From positions 28,181,323 through 28,245,322 of the forward strand of contig NW_024881272.1 of NCBI RefSeq assembly GCF_018691265.1: 64,000 nt of DNA, read 5' to 3'. The position numbers and the translations under genes were made by a program. The stretch comes from Tyto alba. Its lineage: Eukaryota > Chordata > Aves > Strigiformes > Tytonidae. Numbering within the stretch: the first letter of the stretch is position 1; the number at the start of each line of letters is the position of its first letter. The notes below the pieces were generated by a model that was not told where the DNA came from, made no database searches, and saw only the letters and a program-made list of their open reading frames with translations. Below are positions 1 to 12,007 of this stretch, piece after piece.

Positions 1-2845
1 CAGTACTCATAGAAAGAACAACGCAGTTGGTGACAAAGACCCAATAACAAGTCCCTGCATGTGCTTAACTGCTCTGCAGTGTCACTGCTGCTTTAAAATC
101 TACAAGTAGTGTCTGGAAAAGGTTAATCTGTGTATTTACTCATGTGTAGAAGTTTGTATTTACAGTAGGGTTATGATACCAACTTTAAGTTAGCTAAGGA
201 TATCTGTGTAAGCAACTGGAACATAGAACTAAGAACTAATGAATTTATATTTACCAAAGAAGTAAAAATACTTCAACAACACTGTATCAGGGTATCAGGG
301 CTGATAGCATTGAAAAGGAGTAAAAATGCTCTGACAAGTTTATCACATGAAAATGGTGATTTGATTGAAGATAACCCTCTTGTTTTGAAAAAACAGAAAC
401 ACTTTGGGGGTGTGTATATTATTGTAATACAGATTACAATAGATGGAAAAATATTAACTTGAGCAGACACGTTCTCATCTTATTGCAGCAAAAACTCCAG
501 CAAAGTAATTCTGATACTTTCAAACAGATTTTTTCAAAATTGTTATGTATAGTTTAAATGCAAACAGGCATTTTAAATGCTGCTATTTCCTAGAGCACAA
601 GAGACCCAAGCGCTCATTCTTGCTGCACAGATTTCAATGGATGTTTGTGATACATATCATATAGCAAAGAGTCTTGACAACTTACAATGTTTTTTTAAGA
701 GAGTATATACCATGAAGCCCAAGGCAACAAATATATACTTTTACTGTACTTCCAAGGCATTCATCAGTGACAACATTTTTCTTTTTTTAAAATCTGTCTA
801 TGGAGTTGCACACTTCCAACTTTCCAATCACGGGGAACATGACAGATGTCATCTATAGTTCTCAGTGGTTAGCAAACCGCTGGGGATTACATTTTGTCTG
901 TTGTAGCTCAGATTGTCACAATGGCAACCAGATTCATACACAGCCACTGAGTCAACTGGCATGAATCATTTATGTGACTCCTCATACATGGCATTGTTAG
1001 GTGGGAATCATAGAAAAAAGATGACAGGGTCTTTGCTTCCCATGCAACAGACCAACGGCTCCATAACCTGCCATTAAATTCTCCTTTCTTCGCCTCAGCA
1101 TTTTCTTCTGGACAGTTTCACAAATGTCCTGAAAATACCAGCTTGTTCTAATTTAGTGGTATTTTGTTTTTCCTATTCCCTTTTTAATTTGTTCTTATGT
1201 GAGTCGTCTGATCACTTTTTGAGTTTGTTACAGAGGACTAAAATTAATAACGATGATGATGTGATTATGTACAGAAACAGCCAGTCTAAAGTGCAAAACA
1301 AATGTCAAAAATTTAAGAGTAATATACTTGTATTTTTTTTATATTAAATACGTACTAAGACACAAATATGTTACAGGTAGGGAGGTATGACTTGCACAAT
1401 ATTTAAAATACACAAACCTATTGTTTAGACTGTAAAAGATTAGTTTTCTTCTGTCACGTAAACCGAACAATCAGTAATTCTGGAAACTTTAGTGACTCTT
1501 CTATTCTTTGGTTCCACTGGAAATGATATTGCATGCGTAAGGAGTAAAGTTAATTAGTGATTAATGAGATTCCTTAAATGCTGCTTTTCAGCCTGACTGA
1601 TTAGGATTCTCAATGTAAGACAAGGTGAAAGAAAAGCTGTAAGCACTACAATCCTGTTACGCAAAAAACTGGTCAGAAATCACATCTACTCTCGAGATCG
1701 TATGCCTGCTAATAACATTATTTTTTTCTCTTTTGGAGTACTTGTGCCACTTTAAATAACTTACAAATAAGATGATAAAGCAAGAGGTATCTGTTACACC
1801 ACAGTACTGCACACATACCAATCAGAGCCTTATTCCTAGTGAACTTCCTGCAGGGGCAGTGACAGGAAACAAAATGGAAAAGCAACCCAAGTTACCGAGC
1901 TCCTTTGATGAAAAATGACTTAATCAGTCACCTCGAGGTGCCCCAGCAAACAAAACCCCAGCTGATCCAGAGCTGCCCCCGCTCATTTGCGGTACTGAGG
2001 CAGTATGGCCAAAAAGCTGCTGAACTTCACCCATCACTGCCTGGCCCTGTTCTGTCATCTCTGAGGTGCCTGTTACCTTCACCTTCTATGCAGGGCCCCA
2101 GGTCATTGCTGCACAATTGGACTCACTGACTTTTACCTTTGCTGTGTCAGTGGCTAAATAAGAAAAGGAAGTTAATTTGCAATAGAGCAGAAAACTTTTA
2201 GGTATATTTTCGAAGAAACCAGCACATAAACATCTGTTGATAAATCAACAGAATTTAACTGACTTTTGTAAGCAGTATCGATTTCAAAAATTGGTCACAG
2301 CAGGTACTTCATTAGAATTTTGAGGTAGCAGATATAAATTATTATTTACTGGTATTATGTAACAGGTGGATGAATAATTTATTAGAACATACTGATTAGC
2401 TCATAACTGTATACTATCTGACACTGAGCCTTCCTTGCTCATAAAATAAAATTGCATCACAACGGCAAACCCAGAGAGATCAGAAGTACCAGCCCAGAAC
2501 AGACCTGATCAGCATACTAATAGCGATGCAGTTTCCTTCAAGACAGGACGTGAGTGATGCTGGCTTAGCATATTCAGGCAGTTTTCACTAAATATGGTCC
2601 ACAACTTGTTCCAGAAACAGAGGATTTTCTACAATGTCACTGGAAACAGATTTTGCAATGGAATTTTGTATGTACATACGATAGCACTGGTAGGTTAGCA
2701 CCTGCCTTGCTTACAGCCACAGAGCTTGGCAGCACTCTCATATATTCTGGCATATCTTTCACCTTCTATGCCATAACATACAGGTCACGTAACATACCAA
2801 AGTAAAAGGCAGTGGTATTTATTCCCAAAAGGTACATTTACTCAC
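1..2845 (-). other. FAF1: FAF1 last intron, partial
   Basis: Sequence after donor GTGAGT of the UBX exon. I looked for the final FAF1 exon (about 27 codons starting at the residue after FPRRD) and did not find it, so the intron continues past the window edge. No RNA gene or clear repeat was seen. The stretch near 1900-2130 is slightly GC-richer with an open frame of 74 codons that I do not recognise. Confidence 0.75.
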
Positions 2846-3061
2846 ATCTCTCCTCGGAAAGGTGCCCAGCAGCTTGTACTCCTCCCAAGGATATCCCTTG
2901 GAAGCTACAAAATCAAAGACAACCTGCAGCTTGCTGCTGGCCAGGAAACGTCGCTCAAAGAATTCTCCGCTGGGCGTCCGAATACGCAGTTTACTGACGG
3001 ACTCGGTGCTCTCCTCTTTCGGTTCAGGAGGCAAAGACTGCTCAAGAGAGAGCCTGATAGC
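2846..3061 (-). CDS. FAF1: FAF1 exon: end of helix and most of UBX domain
   Basis: This is the largest exon here, 216 nt, 72 codons, phase 0 at both ends. Acceptor CTTCCTCAG, donor GTGAGT. It encodes AIRLSLEQSLPPEPKEESTE, then the UBX domain from SVSKLRIRTPSGEFFERRF to GTFPRRD. UBX domains have a ubiquitin-like fold and bind the N domain of p97/VCP; the contact loop contains the FPR sequence, present here as TFPRRD, so p97 binding should be intact. LRIRTPSGEFFERRFLAS and FDFVASKGYPWEEYKLL are diagnostic for FAF1. Roughly the last 27 residues, expected to finish the fold, are encoded by an exon below position 1. An open frame on the opposite strand at 2862-3065 is a shadow. Confidence 0.98.
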
Positions 3062-6000
3062 CTGAGGAAGGAAAAATAACCACTTAAGGTTGCAATGCTA
3101 GCAACAGAAGGAAAGCACAGAAAGCTTTTCTTTTTATTTCTTGTAGAACTTCAAGATGTGCCATAGTGCTCCAGAGTCAGAGCTGTGCTTTATATCTCAA
3201 TGACAAAATCATTTTTATTCATTCCTTAATAATAGCCCACCAGACAACTAATTAAAATAAATCCTTCTTTATAACACATATTATTAGGTCTACAGTTAAT
3301 GCACAATGGGGATAAGTAATTTAATCATTTGGCAGAAAGCCTTGGAAAAAAATTGAATGAGAGAATAATTGTCAAGTGGCCAATTGCTTCCTTTAAAGGG
3401 TATAAATTAAAAGGCAGTAAAAGTATTTCTTTAAATGCACTTATCAAATTGGTTTCCTCTTGCACAGAGTAATTGACCATTTGCAGCAAAGACAAGACCC
3501 TTAGTCAGAGTTCAGAATAAAAAATATATGCAGGAGATTTACAATAAGTAAACTAAAACACTGTTACAAGAGACAATTAAAAATATCATCAAGGTGCATG
3601 AGATACACAGTATATATAAAAGTAGGAATGGTCAGGGAAGAAAACTGGGAGAACAGAAATGGGGGCTTTAATGTTTAAAGCAAGCTATTATTATTGCTGT
3701 CATTGTTATTATTATTTGCTGGAAGATGGTTCCAAGCACAGGTGTGCACATTTTCTGCAACAACTTGAATGAAATTAGCCCCAAAATTGCAATGACATTA
3801 CCCATCTGAAAACTGTCTTCCTCATAACATTGTGTATACAACTGATGCCAAGATTTTAAGGGCAGAAGCCAAATCTGTGTTCCCTGTCCTCTGCCTCCAG
3901 AAGCAACTTCAACACTAATACTTTGATCAGAAATTCTTTTAAAAAGATTGATGGCTAATACTAGTCTGCTGAACGAAGTGGGCTTGATTTTCAAGGGTAC
4001 TGAGGCTGTCAGTACTCAGGGACAGGCATTGGCATCTGTTAAAAATGAGATCATACTTCGAAAGCGGCCCTTGTTACAGTATCCCCTCACTTCAGGCAGC
4101 AGTGAATGCGAGTGTCAATGAAGGGAAGAAGCACCATGATCACACTGCCTCTCCCAAAATACGCCTTGAAGACAGTTTTCCAAACTGAAGAGGCAGTCGG
4201 GCAGGATTTACCCAGATTTTCAAGGAACTTGCAAGATACACAGTTGCTACTTGTGCCTTTGAAAACCTCCCCAAGGTCATTTAGTGACAGAAACCGATGG
4301 AGGATGATTACATTGAAGAAAAAGGACTGGGCAGAAGCAAGATTATGAAGGCTTTTAAATAGTCTACTTCTTACACACGAACCTCTGAGCAAATTATATC
4401 TCAGTATAAATATTTATACATAGAACTTGAGTTCATTTTTGCTCATCTACTATGAGATTATATTTTAAATAGATTCTATTTTAATTTTCTCTCTCCATTC
4501 TCAACCACCTGCTTACTATCTTTCTGTTTTGACATTTCCCCACACAGTATAACAACAGATGCTACATTATTTACTGAACCCAATCAATTATATTATAGAA
4601 AAATAAACAACAGTAGCTCATTAGAGCTCTTTTCTTTGTGCAAAGAGTGCGTTGCTCCCCAAAGTAACTAGTCTCCAAGGCTTCAGCGTAAAATGGCAAT
4701 TTACAATGGATATTGTGTACCAGCAAACCAAGTCAGAAAACAGTGATGTGGATGGATCACATTAAAAACTCTTGAACAAGCAATTTCAGTTTGTTGATAA
4801 AAAGATGTTCAGTATGTGAATAGCACAATAGTCAGATTTTAAATATACAAACTGAACATAAAGCCACTTCTGTAAGTAAACACTGTTGCAGAACAATTCA
4901 GTATAAGTAATCCGTATACTTGAAAATGGGTAGTGTTAGTAAACACTATTGTTAAAATCCCTTTTGTTCTACTAAGCAAACAGATCCTATTTTTTTCTTT
5001 ACCGCACTCTACATTCAAACAGGGAAGCCCAGGTATATTTTGATAACATGGACCAGTCTTGCAGCCTTTGCGTAAGAAAATGATTTCCAGAAGGCCAAGG
5101 TATCAGAAAAGGTTCAGGAGTAGATATAATGAAGCAGAATTAATTATTGTTTCTATGCATGCAAAATTACTTAAAAAAAGAAAAACATACTTCCTGAATC
5201 TGAGTGTGAGCTGATTGCTGAACAGTCTGTTACTGATACAGTACTGATTTATGTTCAATTGATATTAGCCTCACAGAACTGCTGAATTACAACTACTTTT
5301 GACACAATTCTCACACTCCAGTTTTGTGCATTGCTCCTTCAGTTGTGTTTTAGCTTCCATTCTTGGCTTATGTTAACAAACAGGAGCTAAATAAGTCATC
5401 AGATACTGTAGGATAAGAAAGAAGTGGACTGTATCTTCCCCAAACCACTGAATACTACTGCTTGGACTGAATTTAGTATTTACAACGCAGTACTTCTTAA
5501 GAGGTTCTTGCATGCTTAAATGGTTCAGGTTTTTTAACGCAATTATCTTGGACAAGATATATATATGCAAATGCATTGCTATTACAGTTTGTTTATTGGG
5601 TTTATCTCGGGGAATAATAAATGTGTTCACAGCCAACTTTTTTGCAGTTGTATACTGCAATTCTTACATACATCAGCAATGTACACAAGCCTGAAATGTC
5701 AAGTATACATTTAAGTCATGGGTAGAGGGGAATAAGCAAGGCTGTGATTTATCAGAATGCCATGAATTCCAAGGACATTAAGGAGAGAATATAATTCCAG
5801 ATTTCAAATCTCCATAATCCATGAGAGTCAAAGTAAAGAAGTTCTATTAAGTCCACCAAAAATACTAGAACTGTGACATTTTCTAGAAATACTAAAATTT
5901 TTAATATTTATATTTATATTTGGTATAACATTGGAAACATGCTGTGGAAATACATATTCAATAGGGATGCTGATATAGCTTTGTATTCATTATCAACTTG

Positions 6001-7129
6001 CTCACAGAATCTTGTATGCCTAGAAGTCAAATGACAATCTCCAATCAACTGTGATTTCAGTCAAGACATTTATAAGTGAATATCACTTTTATTTTGAAAA
6101 CTTCATTCAAGGGATTCAAAGTCCTTTTCAAATATCAGCTGCGTTTCACAGCAGTTCTGTAAAGACATATTTCAAGGACTTCATAGAACAGATGGAAATA
6201 CTTTAATGACTATTTTACCTATCCTTTGAAATGTGGTGGGAATTGATGGGAAGAAACATGGCTGTGCCCCACCCTTTTTTACCACATTTTTTATTTGCCA
6301 GGAGGTGAAAAAGAGGAAGCCACTAATATAAGTAAAGTCATGTACACGATGATTTATGTAAATACCTACACTGACACAGCTAGGACAGGAACTAGCCTAC
6401 ATCCTGAAAGAGGCTGCAGGAGCCACCTCTGACAGGCACTAGGACCCTCAGAATCTACAAAATTAAGAGAATCTACAAAATAACAGAATTTGAGGAACAG
6501 TACCCTTACAGGACATGGTTTCTGTTTTCTTATATAGGCCTAGAGATGTAAAGTGCTCATTTAAAAATAATTTTCATTCTGAGGAAGATTCTGTAGAAGA
6601 CTCTCTAGAAATTTTAAAATGTACCATAAATTCAATTTTCTAGATTTTAGACGTTTTTTTTTCTTATTTTTTTAAAAAAAGTGTTTTGTCTCCCAAATTA
6701 AATTTGGCAACTTCTTCAGTCAGAATTGCAGGTAGGCTTTGTACTACTTCCTGGAAGAAAAGAAAAGGCTCCATGTTATTATAGTTTAAAAGGAGCGCCT
6801 GCAGAAACAAGGTTAGAGGTTCCCAAAGATTCCACCATTTATGGAGCTCATTTCATGGATCTCCTGTTAGCAGGTCTATCTAATATCTGGCAGTAATTCA
6901 GACTCAGATGATGGAACAGAAAAGCTATTAACGAGTGGATGAAAATGATTTAGCTGCACTATGTTTTATATATATATATAGTAAGAAATTAATTTAAAAA
7001 CCCCTGATGTTCACGTAAGAAGTACACTTTGAATCAAAGTTGCAGTGTGTGTTGAATGAAATTTGCAATGTCCATAAGCTCCATGAATCCAAAAAGTTGT
7101 CAGAAAAGGTAAAATATAAAATAACCCAC
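3062..7129 (-). other. FAF1: FAF1 intron (4.1 kb)
   Basis: Intron between the helix exon and the UBX exon. A patch at about 3980-4290 has phrases resembling an old dispersed repeat. A (TA)n run lies near 6967-6981. Plus- and minus-strand open frames around 4087-4392 and 3668-3994 show no known protein. Confidence 0.85.
3980..4290. repeat. Possible ancient repeat fragments
   Basis: TTGATTTTCAAGGGTACTGAG followed by GTCAGTACTCAGG, and further on CAGATTTTCAAGGAACTTGC and TTTGAAAACCTCCCCAAGGTC, look like diverged arms of a 'GATTTTCAAAGGTGCTGAGCAC' element. Extent is approximate. Confidence 0.3.
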
Positions 7130-7207
7130 CTCACGTTCTTCCTCCTGTTCTTTCCGAATTTGTTCCAAGCGAAACTGCTCTGCCATTTCTCTCTCTTGCG
7201 CTTCCCT
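7130..7207 (-). CDS. FAF1: FAF1 exon: charged helix, second part
   Basis: This exon has 78 nt, 26 codons, phase 0 at both ends and therefore also frame-neutral if skipped. Acceptor TTATTAG, donor GTGGGT. It encodes REAQEREMAEQFRLEQIRKE, then QEEERE. Nearly every residue is charged or helix-forming, as expected for the long helix or coiled coil between UAS and UBX; residues are about 526-551. Human reads REAHERE from memory, so Gln replaces His. The repeated Glu/Arg pattern makes it low in complexity, but the match to the FAF1 family and the correct phases on both sides leave little doubt. Confidence 0.96.
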
Positions 7208-7614
7208 CTAATAAACACAAACAGCAATCACACATGTAGCACCTTGCTTTCCACAGCTGTGTTTAATGATGTGCATTAGCTATATAAAAGCAAAGAAACC
7301 TCTCACATTTTCTGTAGAAATTAATATAAGAAATAGGATATTTATTAAGTGGTTTTTACAGATCACTCCTTTCCCAACTTGTATTATTAAGTAGGGCCAG
7401 GACTGCTTTAGCAAAAAGGTGTGGTCAAGTCTCCTCCCAGTGACTGTACCTAGCGCCATTTTGTAACCACTGAGGGCAATCATGGCTCTTACAGCAACCG
7501 CCTCATCTAAGGAGCAGAAGGGAGGGCGGGCAGTCCCCGGCACCAGAGAGACTTCACCAGCTGCGGAGAGATCCCCGTCCCGACACCCATGCGATCGCTT
7601 CACCCCGCACACAC
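7208..7614 (-). other. FAF1: FAF1 intron (407 bp)
   Basis: The shortest intron of the set, between the two exons of the charged helix. Its upstream half is CpG-rich. Donor GTGTGT, acceptor TTATTAG. No other feature seen. Confidence 0.9.
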
Positions 7615-7695
7615 CTTCGCTCTGTCAGCCTCCAGCGATATGCGGTACGCTTCATCCTGCTCTCTTTTCACGTTTTCTCGGGCTTCACGCTCATC
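7615..7695 (-). CDS. FAF1: FAF1 exon: charged helix, first part
   Basis: This exon has 81 nt, 27 codons, phase 0 on both sides, so skipping it would keep the frame. Acceptor CACTTTAG is preceded by 18 consecutive T (7704-7721 on the plus strand), and the donor is GTGTGT, poorer than most. It encodes DEREARENVKREQDEAYRIS, then LEADRAK. This is the start of a highly charged helix rich in Glu and Arg, probably coiled coil, which precedes UBX domains in FAF1 and UBXD8. EQDEAYRxSLEADRAK is a signature of this family; Ile stands where human has Leu, from memory. The exon sits in a CpG-rich patch, and its third codon positions are GC-rich (CGC, TCG, GCG), unlike the AT-rich UAS exons. Confidence 0.96.
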
Positions 7696-7703
7696 CTAAA
7701 GTG

Positions 7704-7721
7704 AAAAAAAAAAAAAAAAAA
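7704..7721. repeat. A18 homopolymer (polypyrimidine tract of FAF1 exon)
   Basis: Eighteen consecutive A on the plus strand, read as T18 in the transcript, eight bases before the acceptor of the exon at 7615-7695. It serves as that exon's polypyrimidine tract and is prone to length variation. Confidence 0.9.
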
Positions 7722-8299
7722 GAAAGCAACAAATATCAGCAAACCGTGGACTGATGATATGTATCCTTACGCTCACCAGCACTCTTTAACCCCAGTGACT
7801 TCAAAATATTTGGAGAACTGAGTTCAGAGATGCCTCAAGGGCGACCTTGGCTTTAAAAATTACGACTTACCTAAAGCTACGTTTCAACTGCCACGTAGCG
7901 GGTTGGCGTGTCCAGGCCCGGGCCTGAGGGCTGGGTCTGGCCCCAGGGCTCTCTGCCCCGCTGCCTGTACAAGGGCCGTGGCCGGCGCAGACCCTGGGAA
8001 CGGTGCAGCCTCCTCCCGCGCCAGCCATGTGGGGAGTGGGGCGCCGGAAAGGTTCGTGTGTGCTGGTGCTGGGGAGATTCTCCGTCCTGCAGCCAACAGT
8101 TTGGATGCTCTTGTAATAGGGATGGACAGACACCAGTTCGGGGGACGAGCCTGGATTTTAATTTGCTCTCCGCTCAGACTGACAGCGGGTAATGGCTTGT
8201 CCTGCGAGAGCAGGCCTGTTCCCAGGGTCCTTCCTCAGTAAAAAAGCAGGATCCAGCCAGGGTCATGACTATTAAACATCATCCAGAGGCCTCGGTTCA

Positions 8300-8385
8300 G
8301 AGTGTTCATTATACAAAGGTGGGAAAGCAGCAAGTCCTGCTCTGAAGCGTCTCAAATAGACAGATGCAGGCAGACAGAAAACATG
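8300..8385 (+). repeat. Possible ancient amniote interspersed repeat, copy 1
   Basis: The stretch reads AAGTCCTGCTCTGAAGCGTC, then TCAAATAGACAGATGCAGGCAGACAG. It resembles a repeat common in turtles and other amniotes that carries a 'cagtccctgc...gaagagcttacagtctaa...gacaagacagac' core. A second candidate lies at about 32195-32285. I cannot name the family with certainty. Confidence 0.4.
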
Positions 8386-9910
8386 AGGTTAAACATGCCA
8401 ACTTCAAGCCAGCAAGACTAGCAAAGTATCTTATTAACGATCACAGCACAAAGAAATAAAGGTTTACTAAAAATACGCGAATGACAAAGCGAGGCATCAC
8501 CCACACAATGGAGGATCAAGAAGTGGATATCCCTGAAAGCTGGAATAACTGCACTGGAGTGATGTCTGATAAAGCAAAGTGTACAATCAATAGCTTCATA
8601 CTCTGCCTCTGGAGCCAGCGGCAGCACCTGCTCCCCTGTGCTTACTCCTCTTACATCTTATAATCCCCCCAGAGCCCTGCAGAGGCTGCACTGGTCCCTA
8701 CCAAAATCAATGAGATTTAGCTGTGAGATTGCTGGTGGGCTCAGCACAGTCACCTGTAGTTACCAGTAACACAGCACTTGCACTGGGGTGATCTGTCCCC
8801 TGTACTTCATAGAAATGGAAGTCTACTACCTACTCCTTAAAGAATTATGTTGATTTTCCCATTCATCTGACAGGTTTATTCCACATAAAGGAATTATTTT
8901 GCAAAGTGATCATTTTTCTCCCCAAAACCTCACTATTTGGCAAAAACTCAATTCTAAATGGGAGGAGCAGATGTTAACTGTTATTATCATGTCACACAAA
9001 CATGCCAAGATTTCCTCAAACAAAACTCTAACATATTAGTAGTTAAAAAGCTCTAAAGAAGCATGCAGCCACAAGAGGAAAGGACAAATTGCAGGAAAAG
9101 GTATACAACCTCCAGTTGGAAAGTAACAAGATGTTTTTAGAGGAAACTCTTCTTCCTTATAGAAACAGGACCCAAGATTATTCTACAATCAGTGTGTCCT
9201 AAATTTCATTCACAGAAGATAGAGAAACCATCACTTTGTTCAGCAGAGCCAAGACATGAGTAGAAGTAATTCTTGCAAAATGTAAAAAGGACAATAACTA
9301 CTGAATAACCCATTCCCCTTCCTGGCTTCTCTGGACCTTGATAAGCTTTGTGTGCTATGGAATACCTTAAAAAATTAACTCAAATGTGATAGCAGAAACT
9401 ACCTTACATTAATATTCAATCACTGAGAAGGAGGGTGTGTTTAAATAATTAAACAGCACTAATTTTTATGTTATGCAAAAATGAGGAAAGCTTCTTGAAT
9501 ACACAGAGGTTTTCCCAACTCTTCTCATAGATGGAATGTAACAGTAAAGGAAAAAGTTTTGTACTATCTATACTGAGACTTTCCATAAGCAGACCATAAA
9601 CTTATCTTAGAATGGTGAGAACCAAATCTATCTTTCCAAATCAGCTTACTAAAGGAAGAGGACTTCAGGTAATCTGTGAGAGGACAAGCATTTAAAAAAA
9701 TATTAAGAATTATTTCAGAGAGAACCTACTTAACTTTCATGTTTTGCAGCTTCATATATCACACCTATTTTCACACACTAACTGAATTTCAAAGGTCACA
9801 CAAGTCCAGTAACGCCCGAAAGAAAACTGAAAGATCAGATGCAATTATTGCAACTACAGGCTCTTTCCTTCATCAAAGATTGCTAGCAATTAACATACGA
9901 GTTACTCTAG

Positions 9911-9991
9911 TTTACAAAAAACCCCCACAACCCCCCAAAAAAAACACAAAACCCCCCAACTCAACCCCAAAACAACCCTCAAAAAAAATAA
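9911..9991. repeat. C/A-rich tract; G-run cluster on the FAF1 sense strand
   Basis: The plus strand has runs C5 (9922-9926), C6 (9931-9936), C6 (9952-9957), C4 (9965-9968) and C3 (9976-9978) separated by A-rich spacers. On the minus strand, which is the FAF1 transcript sense, these are five G-runs with spacers of 4, 15, 7 and 7 bases, so a G-quadruplex is possible in the intron RNA or DNA. Could equally be neutral low-complexity sequence. Confidence 0.6.
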
Positions 9992-11982
9992 TTAAAAGTT
10001 TATAAAAATTTGTTGAAATTCATTCAAAATATATATATACTAATTGAAGTTATAAGAAACTGAGTACTGGCTTTTATTTTACATTTTACAAGCTATCTAG
10101 AAAACTCCAGGAAGTTATTAGAAGTTACTTGTGATGAGCACAGGTTCATTTACCTACAGAGAGTTTCACTGAAGAATTTTTGTAATAGGTTTAAATTATA
10201 TAATCTGGATGATAACTGCAAAAAATACTGACGCTATAGATTCTACAACTAGAATCTAAACATGAATTCCAGGCATTTAAAAAAAAAAAATTCTTTCCTC
10301 CCTATTTATCACAGTTATCATCATCCTAAAAGTGGATTATGAAAAAGATGTCAGGAATGTGAAGAATTACTACGCATGACTGCCTGGTCCTCATAGAAAT
10401 ATGTGAGCCACATCTAAAAGTAAATGACCATGCCAATGAGCTCTGCACTGCATTGAAACAATACTGTTCTTACTGAAACAGACCTTAGAAACAAATCTGG
10501 AATCCAGATTTCTTTAGGTAAGAAGCAGATGTAATCCTATGAAACGACTCTTTGTACTTACTTCTGTGTTTTGTTAATACTGCTCACACTTGACAGGAAC
10601 CACCTCCTTTATGGAGGTTATGGCAAAATTGTAATAATCTCTGCTTCAGAGTTACACCTTGGTCAAATTTTAAACATTAGATCAAGAAGTTCTCCTTTTG
10701 GTAGTGCAGTTTTATTTTAGTCATCTCTTCCTCTAGAAAAACCATACAAAATATGAGGATGACTCAAGTTCACCAGAAAGCAACAAAAGAAAATTCATAA
10801 CGGTGACAGGAAAAGCAGAGGAAAATATTTTGCAGAGAATCTTTCATTGCACTAACAAAGAACACATAAAGAAAAATAGAATAGCCATATCACTAATAAT
10901 TTTTAAAAAGTGGTGTTATCACCAACAAAATTTGAGGTAGCTGACAACTTGTTAAACCCTGCATAAATTGCAGTATCAACCAAACATCAGTAAATGCATC
11001 TCCACAAGACTTTTGCAATGAAGGCAAAATTGCCATTTTCCTTTTTTCAAGAAACCAAGGTGTGAACAGACAATGGCTTAGCCCAGGCCACTTAAGCCTT
11101 CATCAGAAACAGGGGTTACCCAGCATTTCTGAATTCCACAGCAGTGACTGAAGGCTGGCGTGAACGTAAACCATCCACATCCCAGGGGTTTTGGGCATGA
11201 GATGAGGGGACAACTATCCTTTGCTCCTTAAAGGGAAAAAGTCAAAGATCTCTGCTTTCCCAATTTGACAACGGAGCAATACGGAGGACATTTATCCAGT
11301 GGAAAGCTCAATACTTTAAAAAAAAATTGCATTTATCCACAGAATGTATTCTTCAGATATGGATTTTCTTTGCTGTCATGCCTATTACAGATGCAAAGTC
11401 ATAACAAAAATAGTAAACGCTGATATTCATGAGATAGTTACAATGGACCAGATGAAACCTTCTCTTGAGTAATATCCAGAGCTCCAAGACTACAAAAAAC
11501 TTGCAGATAAGGTTAAGAAGAAATTTAGGAGAACTCCAATAATTATTCTCTAAACCATTTCTTGAAGATATCCCTGAAGCACCTAATAGCAGGCATTTTC
11601 AGATGCAGGACAATGGAAAAAAAAAGGGATTCTTGACTGCATTTAAAATAGCAATGCCCCCTTTTCCTGTAGATTCTACAGGGGAAAAAATACACAATAC
11701 ATTTGGCTTTTTGGATGGGATATTTTGCCGGAAAAGTCAGCATTGGCCCATCTGGGCTGCTTTTAATTTATTGTTGTTGTTTCTGAAGGTAGGATTTAAT
11801 GATTCAACTCCAGGAATCAGCTTTGCACCTGATCTGTCTCATGGAGATGTGTTATACTTCATTCCCCATTGCCCTCTGGAATCAGTTTTACTGTGAAGTA
11901 AAACCAGACAAGGCAGAACTTGAGAAGATAACCAGGAGCAGAAGACATTTCTCTGAGCATCAGTGAATAAATAGCTGTTACA

Positions 11983-12007
11983 AGAAAGAAAGAAAGAAAA
12001 AAAAAAA
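11983..12007. repeat. (GAAA)n and A tract
   Basis: Three to four GAAA units followed by about eleven A. Simple repeat. Confidence 0.8.

Larger units (their letters stand above)
7440..8250. promoter_or_regulatory. Intragenic CpG-rich patch (candidate CpG island)
   Basis: Against a strongly AT-rich background, this stretch is rich in G+C with frequent CpG. By eye the part at about 7860-8100 has some 17 CpG in 240 bases, with clusters such as CCCGGGCC and GGCGCCGG, and the part at 7440-7700 including the exon is similar. I did not compute exact observed/expected values. It could be an internal promoter, an unmethylated regulatory island, or simply a GC-rich insertion; no TATA box, transcript start or binding site is asserted. 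Overlapping open frames on both strands here come from the low stop-codon density of GC-rich DNA. Confidence 0.45.

Noticed and set aside
1..2845. Final FAF1 exon (about 27 codons and stop)
   Set aside because: Looked for on the minus strand and not found, so it must be beyond the window edge.
7482..8241. Several overlapping open frames of 70-112 codons on both strands
   Set aside because: They follow from high GC content and few stops in the CpG-rich patch; the only supported coding there is the exon at 7615-7695.
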